A stretch of 64,000 nucleotides of DNA. Source: Saccharothrix sp. NRRL B-16314. GTDB taxonomy: Bacteria > Actinomycetota > Actinomycetes > Mycobacteriales > Pseudonocardiaceae. A program made the position numbers and the translations under genes. The stretch lies in NCBI RefSeq assembly GCF_000716595.1, contig NZ_JNXC01000001.1, forward strand, positions 682,001 to 746,000, written 5' to 3'. The notes under the pieces were generated by a model. The model made no database searches. It was not told the DNA's origin and saw nothing but the letters and a program-made list of their open reading frames with translations. Below are positions 7,583 to 17,013 of the stretch, piece by piece. Each line of letters begins with the position of its first letter. The stretch's first letter is position 1.

Positions 7583-9223
7583 GTGAACCCGTCCACCGCG
7601 CAGGCCACGGTGCTCGTCGACGAGCTGATCCGCAACGACGTGCGGCACGTCGTGCTGAGCCCCGGATCGCGCAACGCCCCGCTGTCCTTCGCCCTGCACG
7701 AGGCCGCCGCGGCCGGACGCCTCACCCTGCACGTCCGCGTCGACGAGCGCACCGCCGGTTTCCTCGCCCTCGGCCTGGCCAAGGGCGGCAACCAGGTCAC
7801 CGCCGTCACCTGCACCTCCGGCACCGCCGTGGCGAACCTGCACCCGGCGATGCTGGAGGCCAGGCACGCGGGCGTCCCGGTCATCGCCCTCACCGCCGAC
7901 CGCCCGGTCGAGCTCTACCGCACGGGCGCCAGCCAGACCGTCGACCAGCAGCGCATCTTCGGCATGGACACGCTCCAGTTCCCCATCGCGGAACGCCGGG
8001 AGAACCAGAACGGCCTGTGGCGCTCGCTGACCTGCCGCGCCGTCGTCACCGCCCGCGAGCAGGGCCCGGTGCACGTCAACGTCCCGTTCCGCGAGCCGCT
8101 GGTGCCCGACCGGGACGACGACTGGCCGGAGAGCCTGGACGGACGGCCGTTCGACGTGCCGTGGACGCGCGCCATCCCGCGCACCACCACCTCGCTGCAC
8201 CCGGCCGACCACCTCGGCCCGCGCACCCTGGTGATCGTCGGCGACACCGATCACGACATCTCCGACCTGGCCGAACGCGCGGGCTGGCCGGTGGTCGCCG
8301 AACCCACCGGCCACGGCCTGCGCCACGGCGGCCTGCTGCTCAACGCGGGCGACCTCCCCGACCACCTCACCCCGCGGGCCGTCGTGGTGGTGGGCCGGGC
8401 GACCCTCTCCAGGGGTGTGCTGAGGCTCATCGCCCGAACACCGGTCGTGCACGCCCTCTCCGACGACCTCGACTGGCCCGATCCCCAGTTCACCGCCACG
8501 CACACGTCCACCGACCTGGCGCTGGGCGAGCACGAGGTGGACGACGACTGGCTCACCGCGTGGCAGCACGCGGACAAGGCCGTCGCGGACCTGGTGGACG
8601 ACCTGCTCGCCAAGGAGCCCTGGCCGACCGGCCTGCACGTGGCCCGCGACCTCGTCGCCGCGGTGCCCGCGGGCGCGAGCCTGTTCCTCGGCTCGTCCAA
8701 CCCGATCCGCGACGTCGACCTGGTCGCCGCGCCGCGCCGCGACGTCCGGACCTACGCGAACCGCGGCGTGGCGGGCATCGACGGCAGCGTGTCCACCGCC
8801 GCCGGCATCGCGCTGGCCCAGGGACCCACGTACGCCCTGATCGGCGACCTCACGTTCCTGCACGACGCGAACGGGCTGATCGTCGGCCCGCACGAACCGC
8901 GCCCCGACCTGACGGTCGTCGTCCTCAACGACGACGGCGGCGGCATCTTCACGTTGCTGGAGCAGGGCGCGAAAGAGCACGGGACCGCGTTCGAACGCGT
9001 CTTCGGCACACCGCACGGCGTCGACCTGGCGGCGTTGTGCAAGGCGCACCACGTGCCGCACACGACGGCGCGGACGCCCGAGGAGTTCCGACAGGCACTC
9101 GGTGTGCCGAACGGAATTCGCGTGGTGGAAATCCGGGCGGAGCGGAACGAATTGCGCGAACTGCACACCCGGTTGAAGAGCGCGGTGTCAACCGCATTCC
9201 ACTGGTCGGAGGAATCCTACTGA
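7583..9223 (+). CDS. menD: 2-succinyl-5-enolpyruvyl-6-hydroxy-3-cyclohexene-1-carboxylate synthase
   Basis: ThDP-dependent enzyme of 546 residues that joins isochorismate and 2-oxoglutarate in the first committed step of menaquinone synthesis. The N-terminal LSPGSRNAPLSFAL and VDERTAGFLALGLAKG (with the ThDP-activating glutamate) match MenD. The ThDP/metal motif is GDLTFLHDANGL ... VVLNDDGGGIF near residues 430-460. The GTG at 7583 is used because the open frame upstream runs antisense through menB. menB lies divergently 162 bases away. menC and menH, which act next, are not in the window. Confidence 0.96.
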   Translation: MNPSTAQATVLVDELIRNDVRHVVLSPGSRNAPLSFALHEAAAAGRLTLHVRVDERTAGFLALGLAKGGNQVTAVTCTSGTAVANLHPAMLEARHAGVPVIALTADRPVELYRTGASQTVDQQRIFGMDTLQFPIAERRENQNGLWRSLTCRAVVTAREQGPVHVNVPFREPLVPDRDDDWPESLDGRPFDVPWTRAIPRTTTSLHPADHLGPRTLVIVGDTDHDISDLAERAGWPVVAEPTGHGLRHGGLLLNAGDLPDHLTPRAVVVVGRATLSRGVLRLIARTPVVHALSDDLDWPDPQFTATHTSTDLALGEHEVDDDWLTAWQHADKAVADLVDDLLAKEPWPTGLHVARDLVAAVPAGASLFLGSSNPIRDVDLVAAPRRDVRTYANRGVAGIDGSVSTAAGIALAQGPTYALIGDLTFLHDANGLIVGPHEPRPDLTVVVLNDDGGGIFTLLEQGAKEHGTAFERVFGTPHGVDLAALCKAHHVPHTTARTPEEFRQALGVPNGIRVVEIRAERNELRELHTRLKSAVSTAFHWSEESY

Positions 9224-9264
9224 CGGGGGTACAGACCGTCAGGGTGCCGGACTAGTTTCGCCGC

Positions 9265-10761
9265 ATGTCCCTGAGAGCCAAGCTGACCCTCGGTACCGCC
9301 ACCGCGGCGTCCCTGCTCCTGCTCGCCGGCACGGCGACGGCGGCCGAACCGGGAGCACCGGGCATCGGCGACCCGTACTACCCGAACGCGGGCAACGGCG
9401 GGTACGACGTGTCGCACTACGACATCAGGCTCAACTACCAGCCGGCGGACGACAACCTCTCCGGCACGACGACGATCCTGGCCAAGGCCACCCAGAACCT
9501 GAGCCGGTTCAACCTCGACTTCCTGCTGAAGGTCAGTTCGGTCCGGGTCAACAACAAGGTCGCCGAGTTCTCGCAGTCGGGCGGCGAACTCGTGGTCGAC
9601 CCGCGGGGCAACCTGAACAAGGGCGCCCACATGACCATCGTGGTCACCTATTCCGACACGCCGTCCGCCTACGCGGTCGACGGCTACACGTCGTGGAAGC
9701 GCACCCCCGACGGCGCGCTGGCGATCGACCAGCCGGACATCGCGCCGTGGTGGTTCCCGAGCAACAACCACCCGACCGACAAGGCCAGGTTCGACGTGTC
9801 GGTGGCCGTGCCGACCGGCGTCGAGGTGATCTCCAACGGCATCTTCAACGGCACCGCGCAGCAGATCAACGGCTGGACCCGGTGGCGTTACCGCAGCTTG
9901 CAGCCGCAGGCGACGTACCTGGCGTTCATCGCGATCGGCCAGTTCGAGATCCGCCAGTCGACCGCGCCGAACGGCCAGCCGGTGCTGAACGCGTACTCGG
10001 AGCGGCTCGGCGCGGACTACGACGCGTCGGTGGCGAGCATCGAGCGCACGCCCGAGATGACGGAGTTCCTGGAGACGCAGTTCGGGACCTACCCGTTCGA
10101 GGCGCAGGGCGGCGTGGCGACGCCGGGCATCGGCTTCGCGCTGGAGAACCAGACCCGGTCGACGTACGACGGCGGCTTCTTCCGCCGTGGCGCGAACACC
10201 TACGTCGTGGCGCACGAGGTGGCGCACCAGTGGTTCGGCGACTCGGTGTCCGTGCGGGGCTGGAAGGACATCTGGCTGAACGAGGGCTTCGCGAGCTACG
10301 CGGAGTGGCTGTGGTCGGAGCACGTCGGCGAGGGCACGGTCCAGGAGAACTCGGACTACGTCTACTCCCTGTACCCGGCGGACAGCCCGTTCTGGCAGGT
10401 GCTCCCCGGTGACCCGGGCGCGCCGAACCAGTTCCACGGCGCCGTGTACGACCGCGGCGCGCTGACCGTGCACGCGTTGCGCGGCGAGATCGGCGACGAG
10501 GCGTTCTTCAAGCTGCTGAAGCAGTGGCCGAGCGAGAAGCGCAACGGCAACGCGTCGACGGAGGAGTTCATCGCGTTCGCGGAGAAGCTGTCCGGCAAGC
10601 AGTTGGACGAGCTGTTCCAGACCTGGCTGTACACGCCGGCCAAGCCGGCCGTCGCGCCGGGCGCCGCCGGGTTCGCCGCGCGTGCCGCGACGGTGACCGA
10701 GCCGAAGGCGTTCCAGAAGATCCAGGAGACGCACGAACTGCTCGCGGGCCACCACCACTAG
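9265..10761 (+). CDS. Secreted M1 family zinc metallopeptidase
   Basis: A 498-residue gluzincin aminopeptidase-like protein. Residues 1-27 are a Sec signal peptide ending TATAA. The zinc site is HEVAHQWFG (317-325), with the third ligand in NEGFASYAEW (about 340), giving HExxH-x18-E. GFALENQT (about 290-297) stands in for the GxMEN substrate-binding motif. It lacks the long C-terminal helical domain of aminopeptidase N, so it is a short M1 form. It lies 41 bases after menD on the same strand and ends at a strong terminator. The substrate is unknown. Confidence 0.92.
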   Translation: MSLRAKLTLGTATAASLLLLAGTATAAEPGAPGIGDPYYPNAGNGGYDVSHYDIRLNYQPADDNLSGTTTILAKATQNLSRFNLDFLLKVSSVRVNNKVAEFSQSGGELVVDPRGNLNKGAHMTIVVTYSDTPSAYAVDGYTSWKRTPDGALAIDQPDIAPWWFPSNNHPTDKARFDVSVAVPTGVEVISNGIFNGTAQQINGWTRWRYRSLQPQATYLAFIAIGQFEIRQSTAPNGQPVLNAYSERLGADYDASVASIERTPEMTEFLETQFGTYPFEAQGGVATPGIGFALENQTRSTYDGGFFRRGANTYVVAHEVAHQWFGDSVSVRGWKDIWLNEGFASYAEWLWSEHVGEGTVQENSDYVYSLYPADSPFWQVLPGDPGAPNQFHGAVYDRGALTVHALRGEIGDEAFFKLLKQWPSEKRNGNASTEEFIAFAEKLSGKQLDELFQTWLYTPAKPAVAPGAAGFAARAATVTEPKAFQKIQETHELLAGHHH

Positions 10762-10792
10762 GCACCGGGCACTGGGCGCTGGGCAAGAGACT

Positions 10793-10824
10793 GCGGGGCC
10801 GTCCCTCACCAGGGGCGGCCCCGC
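10793..10824. terminator. Bidirectional hairpin terminator
   Basis: A 13-bp GC-rich stem (10793-10805 with 10812-10824, one G-U pair) and a 6-base loop lie between the convergent M1 peptidase and menF genes. There is no T tract, as is common for high-GC actinobacterial terminators. Confidence 0.7.
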
Positions 10825-10836
10825 GTCGTGCGTCGG

Positions 10837-12066
10837 TCACATGCCTTCGAGAGCTTCGCGAAAGGGCAGCATCTTGGCGTGCGCCTCCCGCACCTCGGAG
10901 TCCGGGTCGGACTCGGCGACCAAGCCGCAGCCCGCGTACAGGCGGGCCGTGCGGCCCTCCACCTGGGCGCAGCGCAGCGCGATGCCCAGCTCGCCGTCGC
11001 CGTTGCCGTCGATCCAGCCGACCGGACCGGCGTAGCGGCCCCGGTCCATGCCTTCCAGCTCGTCGATCATGGTGATGGCGTCGGCGCGCGGTGTGCCGCC
11101 GACGGCGGCCGTGGGGTGCAGCGCCTCGCCCAGCGCGAGCAGCGACGGCGTGCCGCTGAGCGTGCCGATCACGTCGCTGGACAGGTGCGAGACGTTCGGC
11201 AGCCGCAGCACCGACGGCCCGTCCACCGACATGGTCGAGCAGAACGGCCGCAGCGTCTCCACCAGCGACGTCACCGCGTACTCGTGTTCGTCGAGGTTCT
11301 TGCCGGACGACAGCAGCGCGGCGGCCAGCTCGTCGTCGGACATCCCGTCGTGCGGCCACGTGGTGCCCGCGAGCACGCGTGAGTCGACCACCGACCCGCT
11401 GCGGCGCAGCAGCAGTTCCGGGGTGGCGCCGATCAGGCCGTCCACGGCGTACACCCAGCACTCCGGGTACCGGCGGGCCAAGCCTTCGAGCACGAACCGG
11501 TGGTCGATGTCGATGTCCGCGACGGCCAGCAGGTCGTGCGCGAGGACGACTTTGTCCAGGTCACCGGCCCGCATCCGGTCGACGGCGGTGCGCACGGCCT
11601 CGCGGTAGCCCGTGACGGGCACCTGCCCGTCGGCGTAGCGCACCTCGGTCGGCCTGCGCACCGGCTCGACCCGCCACCGGCCGCCGGCGCCGATCGTGGT
11701 GGTCCAGCTGTGCCCGTTGCGGCGGCCGACGACCACCTCCGGCACCACCAGCACCGAGTGCCCCGGCCGGTCGGAGAACGCCATGCTCAGGAACGCGACC
11801 GGGCCCGTGCCCGGCACGTCGAGCTCGTCGTCCACCTCCAGCTCGTCGGTGAACTCCCGCCACCAGCGGTCCGCCGCCGCGAACCGGTCCGGCCCGGAGG
11901 CCTCGAACCGGGCCGCCTCACCCCACCCGACCAGGCCTGATCCGTCCCGCACCCAGCTCAGCGCACCGGTCGGCGCAGGCAGCCTGCCCAGCAGGTCGTA
12001 GCCCGCTGCGCGCCTGGTGTGCGCGCGCAGCCGTTCTCGGGTCCGCGAGGCAGGAGCTGTGGTCAC
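10837..12066 (-). CDS. menF: Isochorismate synthase
   Basis: Chorismate-binding enzyme of 409 residues that isomerises chorismate to isochorismate, feeding MenD. KVVLAHDLL (about residue 172) supplies the lysine general base region. HPTAAVGGTPR, GPVGWIDGNGDGELGIALRCA and YAGCGLVAESDPDSE are the conserved C-terminal active-site blocks of isochorismate synthases. The same fold serves siderophore and salicylate pathways (EntC/DhbC type), but the neighbouring men genes and the absence of siderophore genes favour MenF. It is convergent with the M1 peptidase. Confidence 0.9.
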   Translation of the reverse strand: MTTAPASRTRERLRAHTRRAAGYDLLGRLPAPTGALSWVRDGSGLVGWGEAARFEASGPDRFAAADRWWREFTDELEVDDELDVPGTGPVAFLSMAFSDRPGHSVLVVPEVVVGRRNGHSWTTTIGAGGRWRVEPVRRPTEVRYADGQVPVTGYREAVRTAVDRMRAGDLDKVVLAHDLLAVADIDIDHRFVLEGLARRYPECWVYAVDGLIGATPELLLRRSGSVVDSRVLAGTTWPHDGMSDDELAAALLSSGKNLDEHEYAVTSLVETLRPFCSTMSVDGPSVLRLPNVSHLSSDVIGTLSGTPSLLALGEALHPTAAVGGTPRADAITMIDELEGMDRGRYAGPVGWIDGNGDGELGIALRCAQVEGRTARLYAGCGLVAESDPDSEVREAHAKMLPFREALEGM

Positions 12067-12129
12067 GGCTTCGAGAGTATGGAGTCGTCGCTGAGATTCG
12101 ACGCGTAGGCCGCCCTAGACTCCTCAGTT

Positions 12130-12585
12130 GTGGTGGACGACGCAGTGCGGACAGGCGCCCGACCGAAGGCTCGGCTCCTGGTCAGCCGGTCGCTGCTGGT
12201 GTTCGGCGCGGTCGTGACCCTGATCGGGGTGATCCTGCTGGCGGCGTGTTGGCGGGACGACCTGATGATCGAGAAGCGGCTGGGCAAGGCGACCGCCGAG
12301 GTGGTGTCCGTCTCGTTCCAGCGCACGGTGGTGCGCTTCGCCACACCGGACGGCGCCGTGCACAGCCCGTCGCAGGGCGTGCTGTACCCGGAAGGGCTGG
12401 AGCCCGGTCAGCTGGTGCGGATCGAGTACGACACGGCCGATCCGGAGGTGGCCAGGGTCGCCGGGCGCACGGCCGCGCTCGCGCTGCTGCCGATCGGCAC
12501 GTTCCTCCTCGCGGTCTGGGCGGTGCTGGCGCCGCTGGTCTGGTGGCTGTCCCGCGGGGGCGGGCGGAGGGGCCGCAAGCAGTAG
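12130..12585 (+). CDS. Small membrane protein, DUF3592-like
   Basis: A 151-residue protein with two transmembrane helices (about residues 20-40 and 115-142) flanking an extracytoplasmic beta-rich segment. AEVVSVSFQRTVVRFATPDGAVHSPSQGVLYPEGLEPGQLVRIEYDTADPEVARVAG is typical of DUF3592-like proteins (vRY.p.dP..a). It may correspond to M. tuberculosis Rv0556, which lies between menD and mgtA. That link rests on position and general form only. The start GTG GTG GAC is at 12130. The function is unknown. Confidence 0.75.
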   Translation: MVDDAVRTGARPKARLLVSRSLLVFGAVVTLIGVILLAACWRDDLMIEKRLGKATAEVVSVSFQRTVVRFATPDGAVHSPSQGVLYPEGLEPGQLVRIEYDTADPEVARVAGRTAALALLPIGTFLLAVWAVLAPLVWWLSRGGGRRGRKQ

Positions 12586-12632
12586 TTGTGACAGTTCTCC
12601 TCAAATTCGGCCTCCAGGTGTAACATCGAGGC

Positions 12633-13565
12633 ATGGACCTGGAGGCACAGTTCGAGCGCGCGGTCGAGGCCGAGCAGCGCGTCGAGCCGCGTGACTGGAT
12701 GCCCGACGGCTACCGCCGCACGCTGGTCAGGCAGATCGCGCAGCACGCGCACTCCGAGATCATCGGCATGCAGCCGGAGGGCAACTGGATCAGCCGCGCG
12801 CCGTCGCTGCGCCGCAAGGCGATCCTGCTGGCCAAGGTCCAGGACGAGGCCGGGCACGGCCTCTACCTCTACGCCGCGACCGAGACGCTGGGCGCGGACC
12901 GGGACGACCTGACCGGGATGCTCATCTCGGGCAGGCAGAAGTACTCCTCGATCTTCAACTACCCGACGCTGTCCTACGCCGACGTCGGCGTGATCGGCTG
13001 GCTGGTGGACGGCGCCGCCATCTGCAACCAGGTGCCGCTGTGCCGCACGTCCTACGGGCCGTACGCGCGGGCCATGATCCGCATCTGCAAGGAGGAGTCC
13101 TTCCACCAGCGGCAGGGCTACGAGCTGCTGATGACGATGATGTCCGGCACCGACGCCCAGCGCGCGATGGTGCAGGAGTCGGTGGACCGCTGGTGGTGGC
13201 CGTCGCTGATGATGTTCGGCCCGCCGGACGCCGAGTCGTCCAACACCGAGCAGTCGATGAAGTGGCGCATCAAGCGCAACACCAACGACGAGCTGCGGCA
13301 GAAGTTCGTGGACATGTCCGTGCCGCAGGCGCAGAAGCTGGGCGTGACGCTGCCCGACCCCGAGCTGAAGTGGAACGCCGAGCGTGGGCACCACGACTTC
13401 GGGCAGCCCGACTGGGAAGAGTTCTGGCAGGTCGTCGGCGGTAACGGGCCGACGAACGCCCAGCGCGTCGCGCACCGGCGCAAGGCGCACGAAGACGGTG
13501 AATGGGTCCGTGCGGCGGCTGCGGCGCACGCCTCCCGTCGCGTTGCCCGGGAAGGTGTGGCATGA
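12633..13565 (+). CDS. paaA: 1,2-phenylacetyl-CoA epoxidase subunit A (catalytic)
   Basis: Catalytic ferritin-like diiron subunit of the phenylacetyl-CoA monooxygenase, which epoxidises the aromatic ring of phenylacetyl-CoA. The iron ligands lie in two ExxH motifs, KVQDEAGHG (about residues 70-78) and [10 protein letters not shown] (about 153-162). The 310-residue length is normal. It heads the paaABCDE operon. A TAACAT at 12621-12626 could be a -10 box just before the ATG at 12633. No paaK, paaG or paaZ, nor a PaaR regulator, is in the window. Confidence 0.96.
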   Translation: MDLEAQFERAVEAEQRVEPRDWMPDGYRRTLVRQIAQHAHSEIIGMQPEGNWISRAPSLRRKAILLAKVQDEAGHGLYLYAATETLGADRDDLTGMLISGRQKYSSIFNYPTLSYADVGVIGWLVDGAAICNQVPLCRTSYGPYARAMIRICKEESFHQRQGYELLMTMMSGTDAQRAMVQESVDRWWWPSLMMFGPPDAESSNTEQSMKWRIKRNTNDELRQKFVDMSVPQAQKLGVTLPDPELKWNAERGHHDFGQPDWEEFWQVVGGNGPTNAQRVAHRRKAHEDGEWVRAAAAAHASRRVAREGVA

Positions 13566-13846
13566 GTTCGTCGTGGCCGCTGTGGGAAGTGTTCGTGCGC
13601 GGCAAGCGCGGGTTGAACCACGTGCACGTCGGGTCGCTGCACGCGCCGGACGCCGAGATGGCCGTCCGCAACGCGCGTGACGTCTACACCCGGCGCAACG
13701 AGGGCGTGTCGATCTGGGTCGTGCCCGCGGCGTCGATCACCGCGTCGTCGCCGGACGAGAAGGACCCGTTCTTCGAGCCCAGCGGGGACAAGGTCTACCG
13801 GCACCCGACGTTCTACGAGATCCCCGAGGACGTGCCGCACCTATGA
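13562..13846 (+). CDS. paaB: 1,2-phenylacetyl-CoA epoxidase subunit B
   Basis: A 94-residue structural subunit that bridges PaaA/PaaC dimers. [50 protein letters not shown] is the diagnostic PaaB core, ending [27 protein letters not shown]. Its ATG at 13562 overlaps the paaA stop as ATGA, so translation is coupled to the catalytic subunit. Confidence 0.95.
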   Translation: MSSSWPLWEVFVRGKRGLNHVHVGSLHAPDAEMAVRNARDVYTRRNEGVSIWVVPAASITASSPDEKDPFFEPSGDKVYRHPTFYEIPEDVPHL

Positions 13847-13910
13847 CCCGGGTGCGGGTGCCCCGCAGGACACAGCGACAACGCCCCCACTACGAGCGTG
13901 CGGTGACACG

Positions 13911-14798
13911 ATGAGTTTTGACAACGCCTACGAGTCGCTGATCGACCACGAGGACGCGCACTGGGCGTTCGGCACCGGGTTCACCGAGGCGTTGGCCGGG
14001 GTCGACCGGGACGTGCCGGACGTCGACCGCGCCGACCTCGCGGCGTACTGCCTGATGCTCGGCGACGACGCGCTGGTCCTGTCCCACCGCTTGGCCGAGT
14101 GGTGCTCCCGCGCGCCGGAGCTGGAGGAGGACGTCGCGCTGGCCAACATCGCGCTCGACCTCCTCGGGCAGGCCCGGCTGCTGCTGACCAGGGCGGGCGA
14201 GGTCGAGGGCGAGGGGCGGGACGAGGACGCGCTGGCGTTCCTGCGCGACGAGCGCGACTTCCGGAACGTGCACCTGGCGGAGATCGAGTGCGGACCGTTC
14301 GCCGGCGGCGACTTCGCCACGACCGTGGCCCGGCTGCTGGTGTTCTCGTCGTGGAAGATCGCGCAGTACTCGCGGCTGCGGGGGAGCGCGGACCCGGTGT
14401 TGGCGGCGGTGGCCGCCAAGGGGCTGAAGGAACTGGCCTACCACCGCGACCACGCCGCACAGTGGGTCGTGCGGCTCGGTGACGGGACGGACGAGTCGCA
14501 CGAGCGGATGCGCGCCGGGATCGAGCGGGTGTGGCCGTTCCTGGACGAGCTGTACGCACCGCACCCGGTGGAGACGCGGTTGGCCGGTGTCGCGGTCGAC
14601 CCGGCCGAGCTGCGGTCCGAGGTGGACGGCGTGCTGGACGCGGTGCTGTCGGCGGCCGGGCTGACGCGACCGGCGGACGTGCCCGCGGCGCGGGTCAACG
14701 GGCGTGCCGGGCGCGACGGCGTGCACACCGAGTCGTTCGGCTACCTGCTCGCGGAGATGCAGCACCTGCACCGGTCGTTGCCGGGGGCGAAGTGGTGA
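13911..14798 (+). CDS. paaC: 1,2-phenylacetyl-CoA epoxidase subunit C
   Basis: Ferritin-like structural partner of PaaA, 295 residues. LGDDALVLSHRLAEW and DVALANIALDLLGQARLLL are conserved near the N-terminus, with ELAYHRDHAAQWVVRLGDGTDESHERM in the centre. PaaC keeps the four-helix bundle but is not the oxygen-activating subunit. The ATG at 13911 is 64 bases after paaB, the only real gap in the operon. The last base pairs overlap paaD as GTGA. Confidence 0.95.
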   Translation: MSFDNAYESLIDHEDAHWAFGTGFTEALAGVDRDVPDVDRADLAAYCLMLGDDALVLSHRLAEWCSRAPELEEDVALANIALDLLGQARLLLTRAGEVEGEGRDEDALAFLRDERDFRNVHLAEIECGPFAGGDFATTVARLLVFSSWKIAQYSRLRGSADPVLAAVAAKGLKELAYHRDHAAQWVVRLGDGTDESHERMRAGIERVWPFLDELYAPHPVETRLAGVAVDPAELRSEVDGVLDAVLSAAGLTRPADVPAARVNGRAGRDGVHTESFGYLLAEMQHLHRSLPGAKW

Positions 14799-15301
14799 CC
14801 GCGACCAGGACGAGGACGGCGCTGGAGGTCGCGGCACAGGTCCGCGATCCGGAACTGCCGGTGCTGACGCTGGCCGACCTCGGCGTGCTGCGCGACGTGA
14901 CCGAGGAGGACGGACGGGTGTCGGTGACGATCACGCCCACCTACTCGGGGTGCCCGGCGCTGGACGAGATGGGTGCCGACCTGCGGCGGTCGTTGCTGGC
15001 GGCCGGGTTCTCGGCGGTGGACGTGCGGCTGTCGCTGGCGCCCGCCTGGACCACGGACTGGATCAGCGAGGACGGGTTGCGCAAGCTGCGGGAGGCGGGC
15101 ATCGCGCCGCCGTCCCGGCTGGGTCCGCGCTCGACCGGCCCGGTGCCGCTGAACCTGACACCGCCGTCGCAGCGGGTGCCGTGCCCGCGTTGCGGGTCGT
15201 TCCGCACATCGGAGCTGTCGCGGTTCGGGTCGACCGCGTGCAAGGCGCTGCGCCGGTGCGCGGACTGCGCCGAGCCGTTCGAGCACGTGAAGGAGATCTG
15301 A
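14795..15301 (+). CDS. paaD: 1,2-phenylacetyl-CoA epoxidase subunit D
   Basis: A 168-residue MIP18/SufT-type (DUF59) protein thought to mature the metal centres of the PaaABCE complex. The N-terminal domain has VRDPELPVLTLADLGVL and TPTYSGCPALDEMGADLR with the conserved cysteine. The C-terminus carries a paired-cysteine knuckle, CPRCGS ... CADC. The GTG at 14795 overlaps the paaC stop, and its own stop overlaps the paaE ATG by one base. Confidence 0.94.
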   Translation: MTATRTRTALEVAAQVRDPELPVLTLADLGVLRDVTEEDGRVSVTITPTYSGCPALDEMGADLRRSLLAAGFSAVDVRLSLAPAWTTDWISEDGLRKLREAGIAPPSRLGPRSTGPVPLNLTPPSQRVPCPRCGSFRTSELSRFGSTACKALRRCADCAEPFEHVKEI

Positions 15302-16335
15302 TGGCGCGGCCGGTGTTCCACAAGCTGACGGTCGCGTCCGTCGAGCAGCTGTGCTCGGACGCGGTCGCCGCGACGTTCGAGGTGCCGCCGTCGCTGGCCG
15401 CGGACTTCGCGTTCTCCCCCGGGCAGTACCTGACCCTGCGCAACGGCGACGAGCGGCGGTCGTACTCGATCTGCGCGCCCGCCGGCGGTCCGCTGCGGAT
15501 CGGGGTGCGGCGGGTGGACGGCGGGTTGTTCTCCACGCTGCTGGTGGACCGGGTGCAGCGCGGCGACGTGTTCGAAGTCCTGCCGCCCCTGGGCAACTTC
15601 ACGCCGGCCGGCGGCTCGCACCACGGGTTGGTCGTCGCCGGGTCCGGGATCACGCCCGCGTTGTCCATCGCCGCGTCGGTGCTGGCCGACGGTGCGCGGG
15701 TGACGTTGCTGTACGGGAACCGGCGGACGGACACGGTGATGTTCGCCGACGAGCTGGCGGACCTCAAGGACCGGTACCCGGCGCGGTTCCAGCTCGTGCA
15801 CGTGCTGTCGCGGGAGCCCCGGGACGTCGAGCTGTTCACCGGGCGGCTGGACGCGGCGAAGCTCCGCGCGCTGTTCGGGACGGTGGTGCCGTGGGCCGAC
15901 GTCGACCAGTGGTGGGTGTGCGGGCCGTACGGGATGGTGCGTGACGCGGAGGACGTGTTGGCGTCCTTGGGCGTGCCGGCGTCGTCCGTGCACCACGAGT
16001 TGTTCTACGTGGACGAGCCGCCGCCCCCGCCGCGCCGCGAGTCCGCCGCCGTGACGGCCGCCGCCACGGCGACCGTGATCCTGGACGGGCGGACGACCGT
16101 CGTGCCGGTGCCGGCGGACGTGCCGATCCTCGACGCGGCGCAGCGGGTGCGCGCCGACCTGCCGTTCGCGTGCAAGGGCGGTGTGTGCGGGACGTGCCGG
16201 GCGCTCGTCGTGTCGGGTGAGGTGGAGATGCGGCGGAACTACGCCCTCGAGCCGCGCGAGGTGGAGGCCGGGTTCGTGCTGACCTGTCAGTCCGTGCCGG
16301 TGACCTCGTCGTTGACCGTGGATTACGACGCCTGA
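15301..16335 (+). CDS. paaE: 1,2-phenylacetyl-CoA epoxidase reductase subunit E
   Basis: A 344-residue electron-transfer subunit that passes electrons from NADPH to PaaA. The FAD domain has RRSYSIC (RxYS motif, about residues 53-59), followed by the nucleotide-binding GSGITPALSIAASVL and WVCGPYGMV. After a proline-rich linker (PPPPPRRE) comes a plant-type [2Fe-2S] domain with CKGGVCGTC and a fourth cysteine in LTCQS. It is the last gene of the paa operon. Confidence 0.95.
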   Translation: MARPVFHKLTVASVEQLCSDAVAATFEVPPSLAADFAFSPGQYLTLRNGDERRSYSICAPAGGPLRIGVRRVDGGLFSTLLVDRVQRGDVFEVLPPLGNFTPAGGSHHGLVVAGSGITPALSIAASVLADGARVTLLYGNRRTDTVMFADELADLKDRYPARFQLVHVLSREPRDVELFTGRLDAAKLRALFGTVVPWADVDQWWVCGPYGMVRDAEDVLASLGVPASSVHHELFYVDEPPPPPRRESAAVTAAATATVILDGRTTVVPVPADVPILDAAQRVRADLPFACKGGVCGTCRALVVSGEVEMRRNYALEPREVEAGFVLTCQSVPVTSSLTVDYDA

Positions 16336-16353
16336 TCTGGCACATTGAGCGCC

Positions 16354-16971
16354 ATGGGACGAGCGGCGCTGTGGGGCTTCGTCATCGGCTCCGCGCTGAT
16401 GACCACCCTGCTCCTGGTGGGGCTGGTGTCGTCGGACGACGACCCCGGCGGGATGTGGCTCGCGTCCTTCATCGCCTCCGGGATGGTCGGCGTGTTGATG
16501 GGCGGCATCCCCGGCACCCTCATCGGCTTGGTCGTGGGCGCCGTGCGCCGCCGCCCCAGGCCTGTCCTCCCACCCATGCCCCCGCCGCCGCTCCCGCCGC
16601 TCCCGCCGCCGCCGGTGAACGACCGGTGGGCCGCGATGGTGGGCCGGTGCGAGCTGGCCGTGCGGCGGGCACATGCGGCGGTGGCGACGGTGCCCGCGTC
16701 ACCGGCGCGGGAGTGGCTGGAGCGGATCGCCGGGCAGTTCGGCGGCGAGCTGCCCGCCGTCCAACGGATCGCGGACCTCGGACGTGCCCTGGGCGCCGAC
16801 CAGAACCACCCGGTGGCCCAACGGATGTCCGCCGCCGTCCGCGATTTCACGTCCTTCGAGGACGAAGTGGGCCGCGTAGCCCTCCAAGTCCTCGACCGCC
16901 CCACCCTCGACGCCGTCCGCACCCACCTGGAAGTACTCGAACAACAGTTGCCACACCTGGGCCACGGTTAG
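16354..16971 (+). CDS. Membrane protein with proline-rich linker, unknown function
   Basis: A 205-residue protein with two hydrophobic helices (about residues 3-25 and 35-60, the second a glycine-rich GMVGVLMGGIPGTLIGLVVGAV), a proline-only linker (PPMPPPPLPPLPPPP) and a helical cytosolic domain. I do not recognise the family. The ATG at 16354 is preferred to the TTG at 16345. It follows paaE by 18 bases on the same strand and might be read through from that operon, but no functional link is evident. Confidence 0.65.
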   Translation: MGRAALWGFVIGSALMTTLLLVGLVSSDDDPGGMWLASFIASGMVGVLMGGIPGTLIGLVVGAVRRRPRPVLPPMPPPPLPPLPPPPVNDRWAAMVGRCELAVRRAHAAVATVPASPAREWLERIAGQFGGELPAVQRIADLGRALGADQNHPVAQRMSAAVRDFTSFEDEVGRVALQVLDRPTLDAVRTHLEVLEQQLPHLGHG

Positions 16972-17013
16972 CCCGAATGCAGTAGCGCGTTGGTCCTTTG
17001 AGATCATCTCGCC

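Noticed and set aside
7550-9166. A 538-codon open frame on the minus strand
   Set aside because: It is antisense to menD, has no recognisable domain and is arginine-, valine- and glycine-rich, as expected of a shadow frame in GC-rich DNA.
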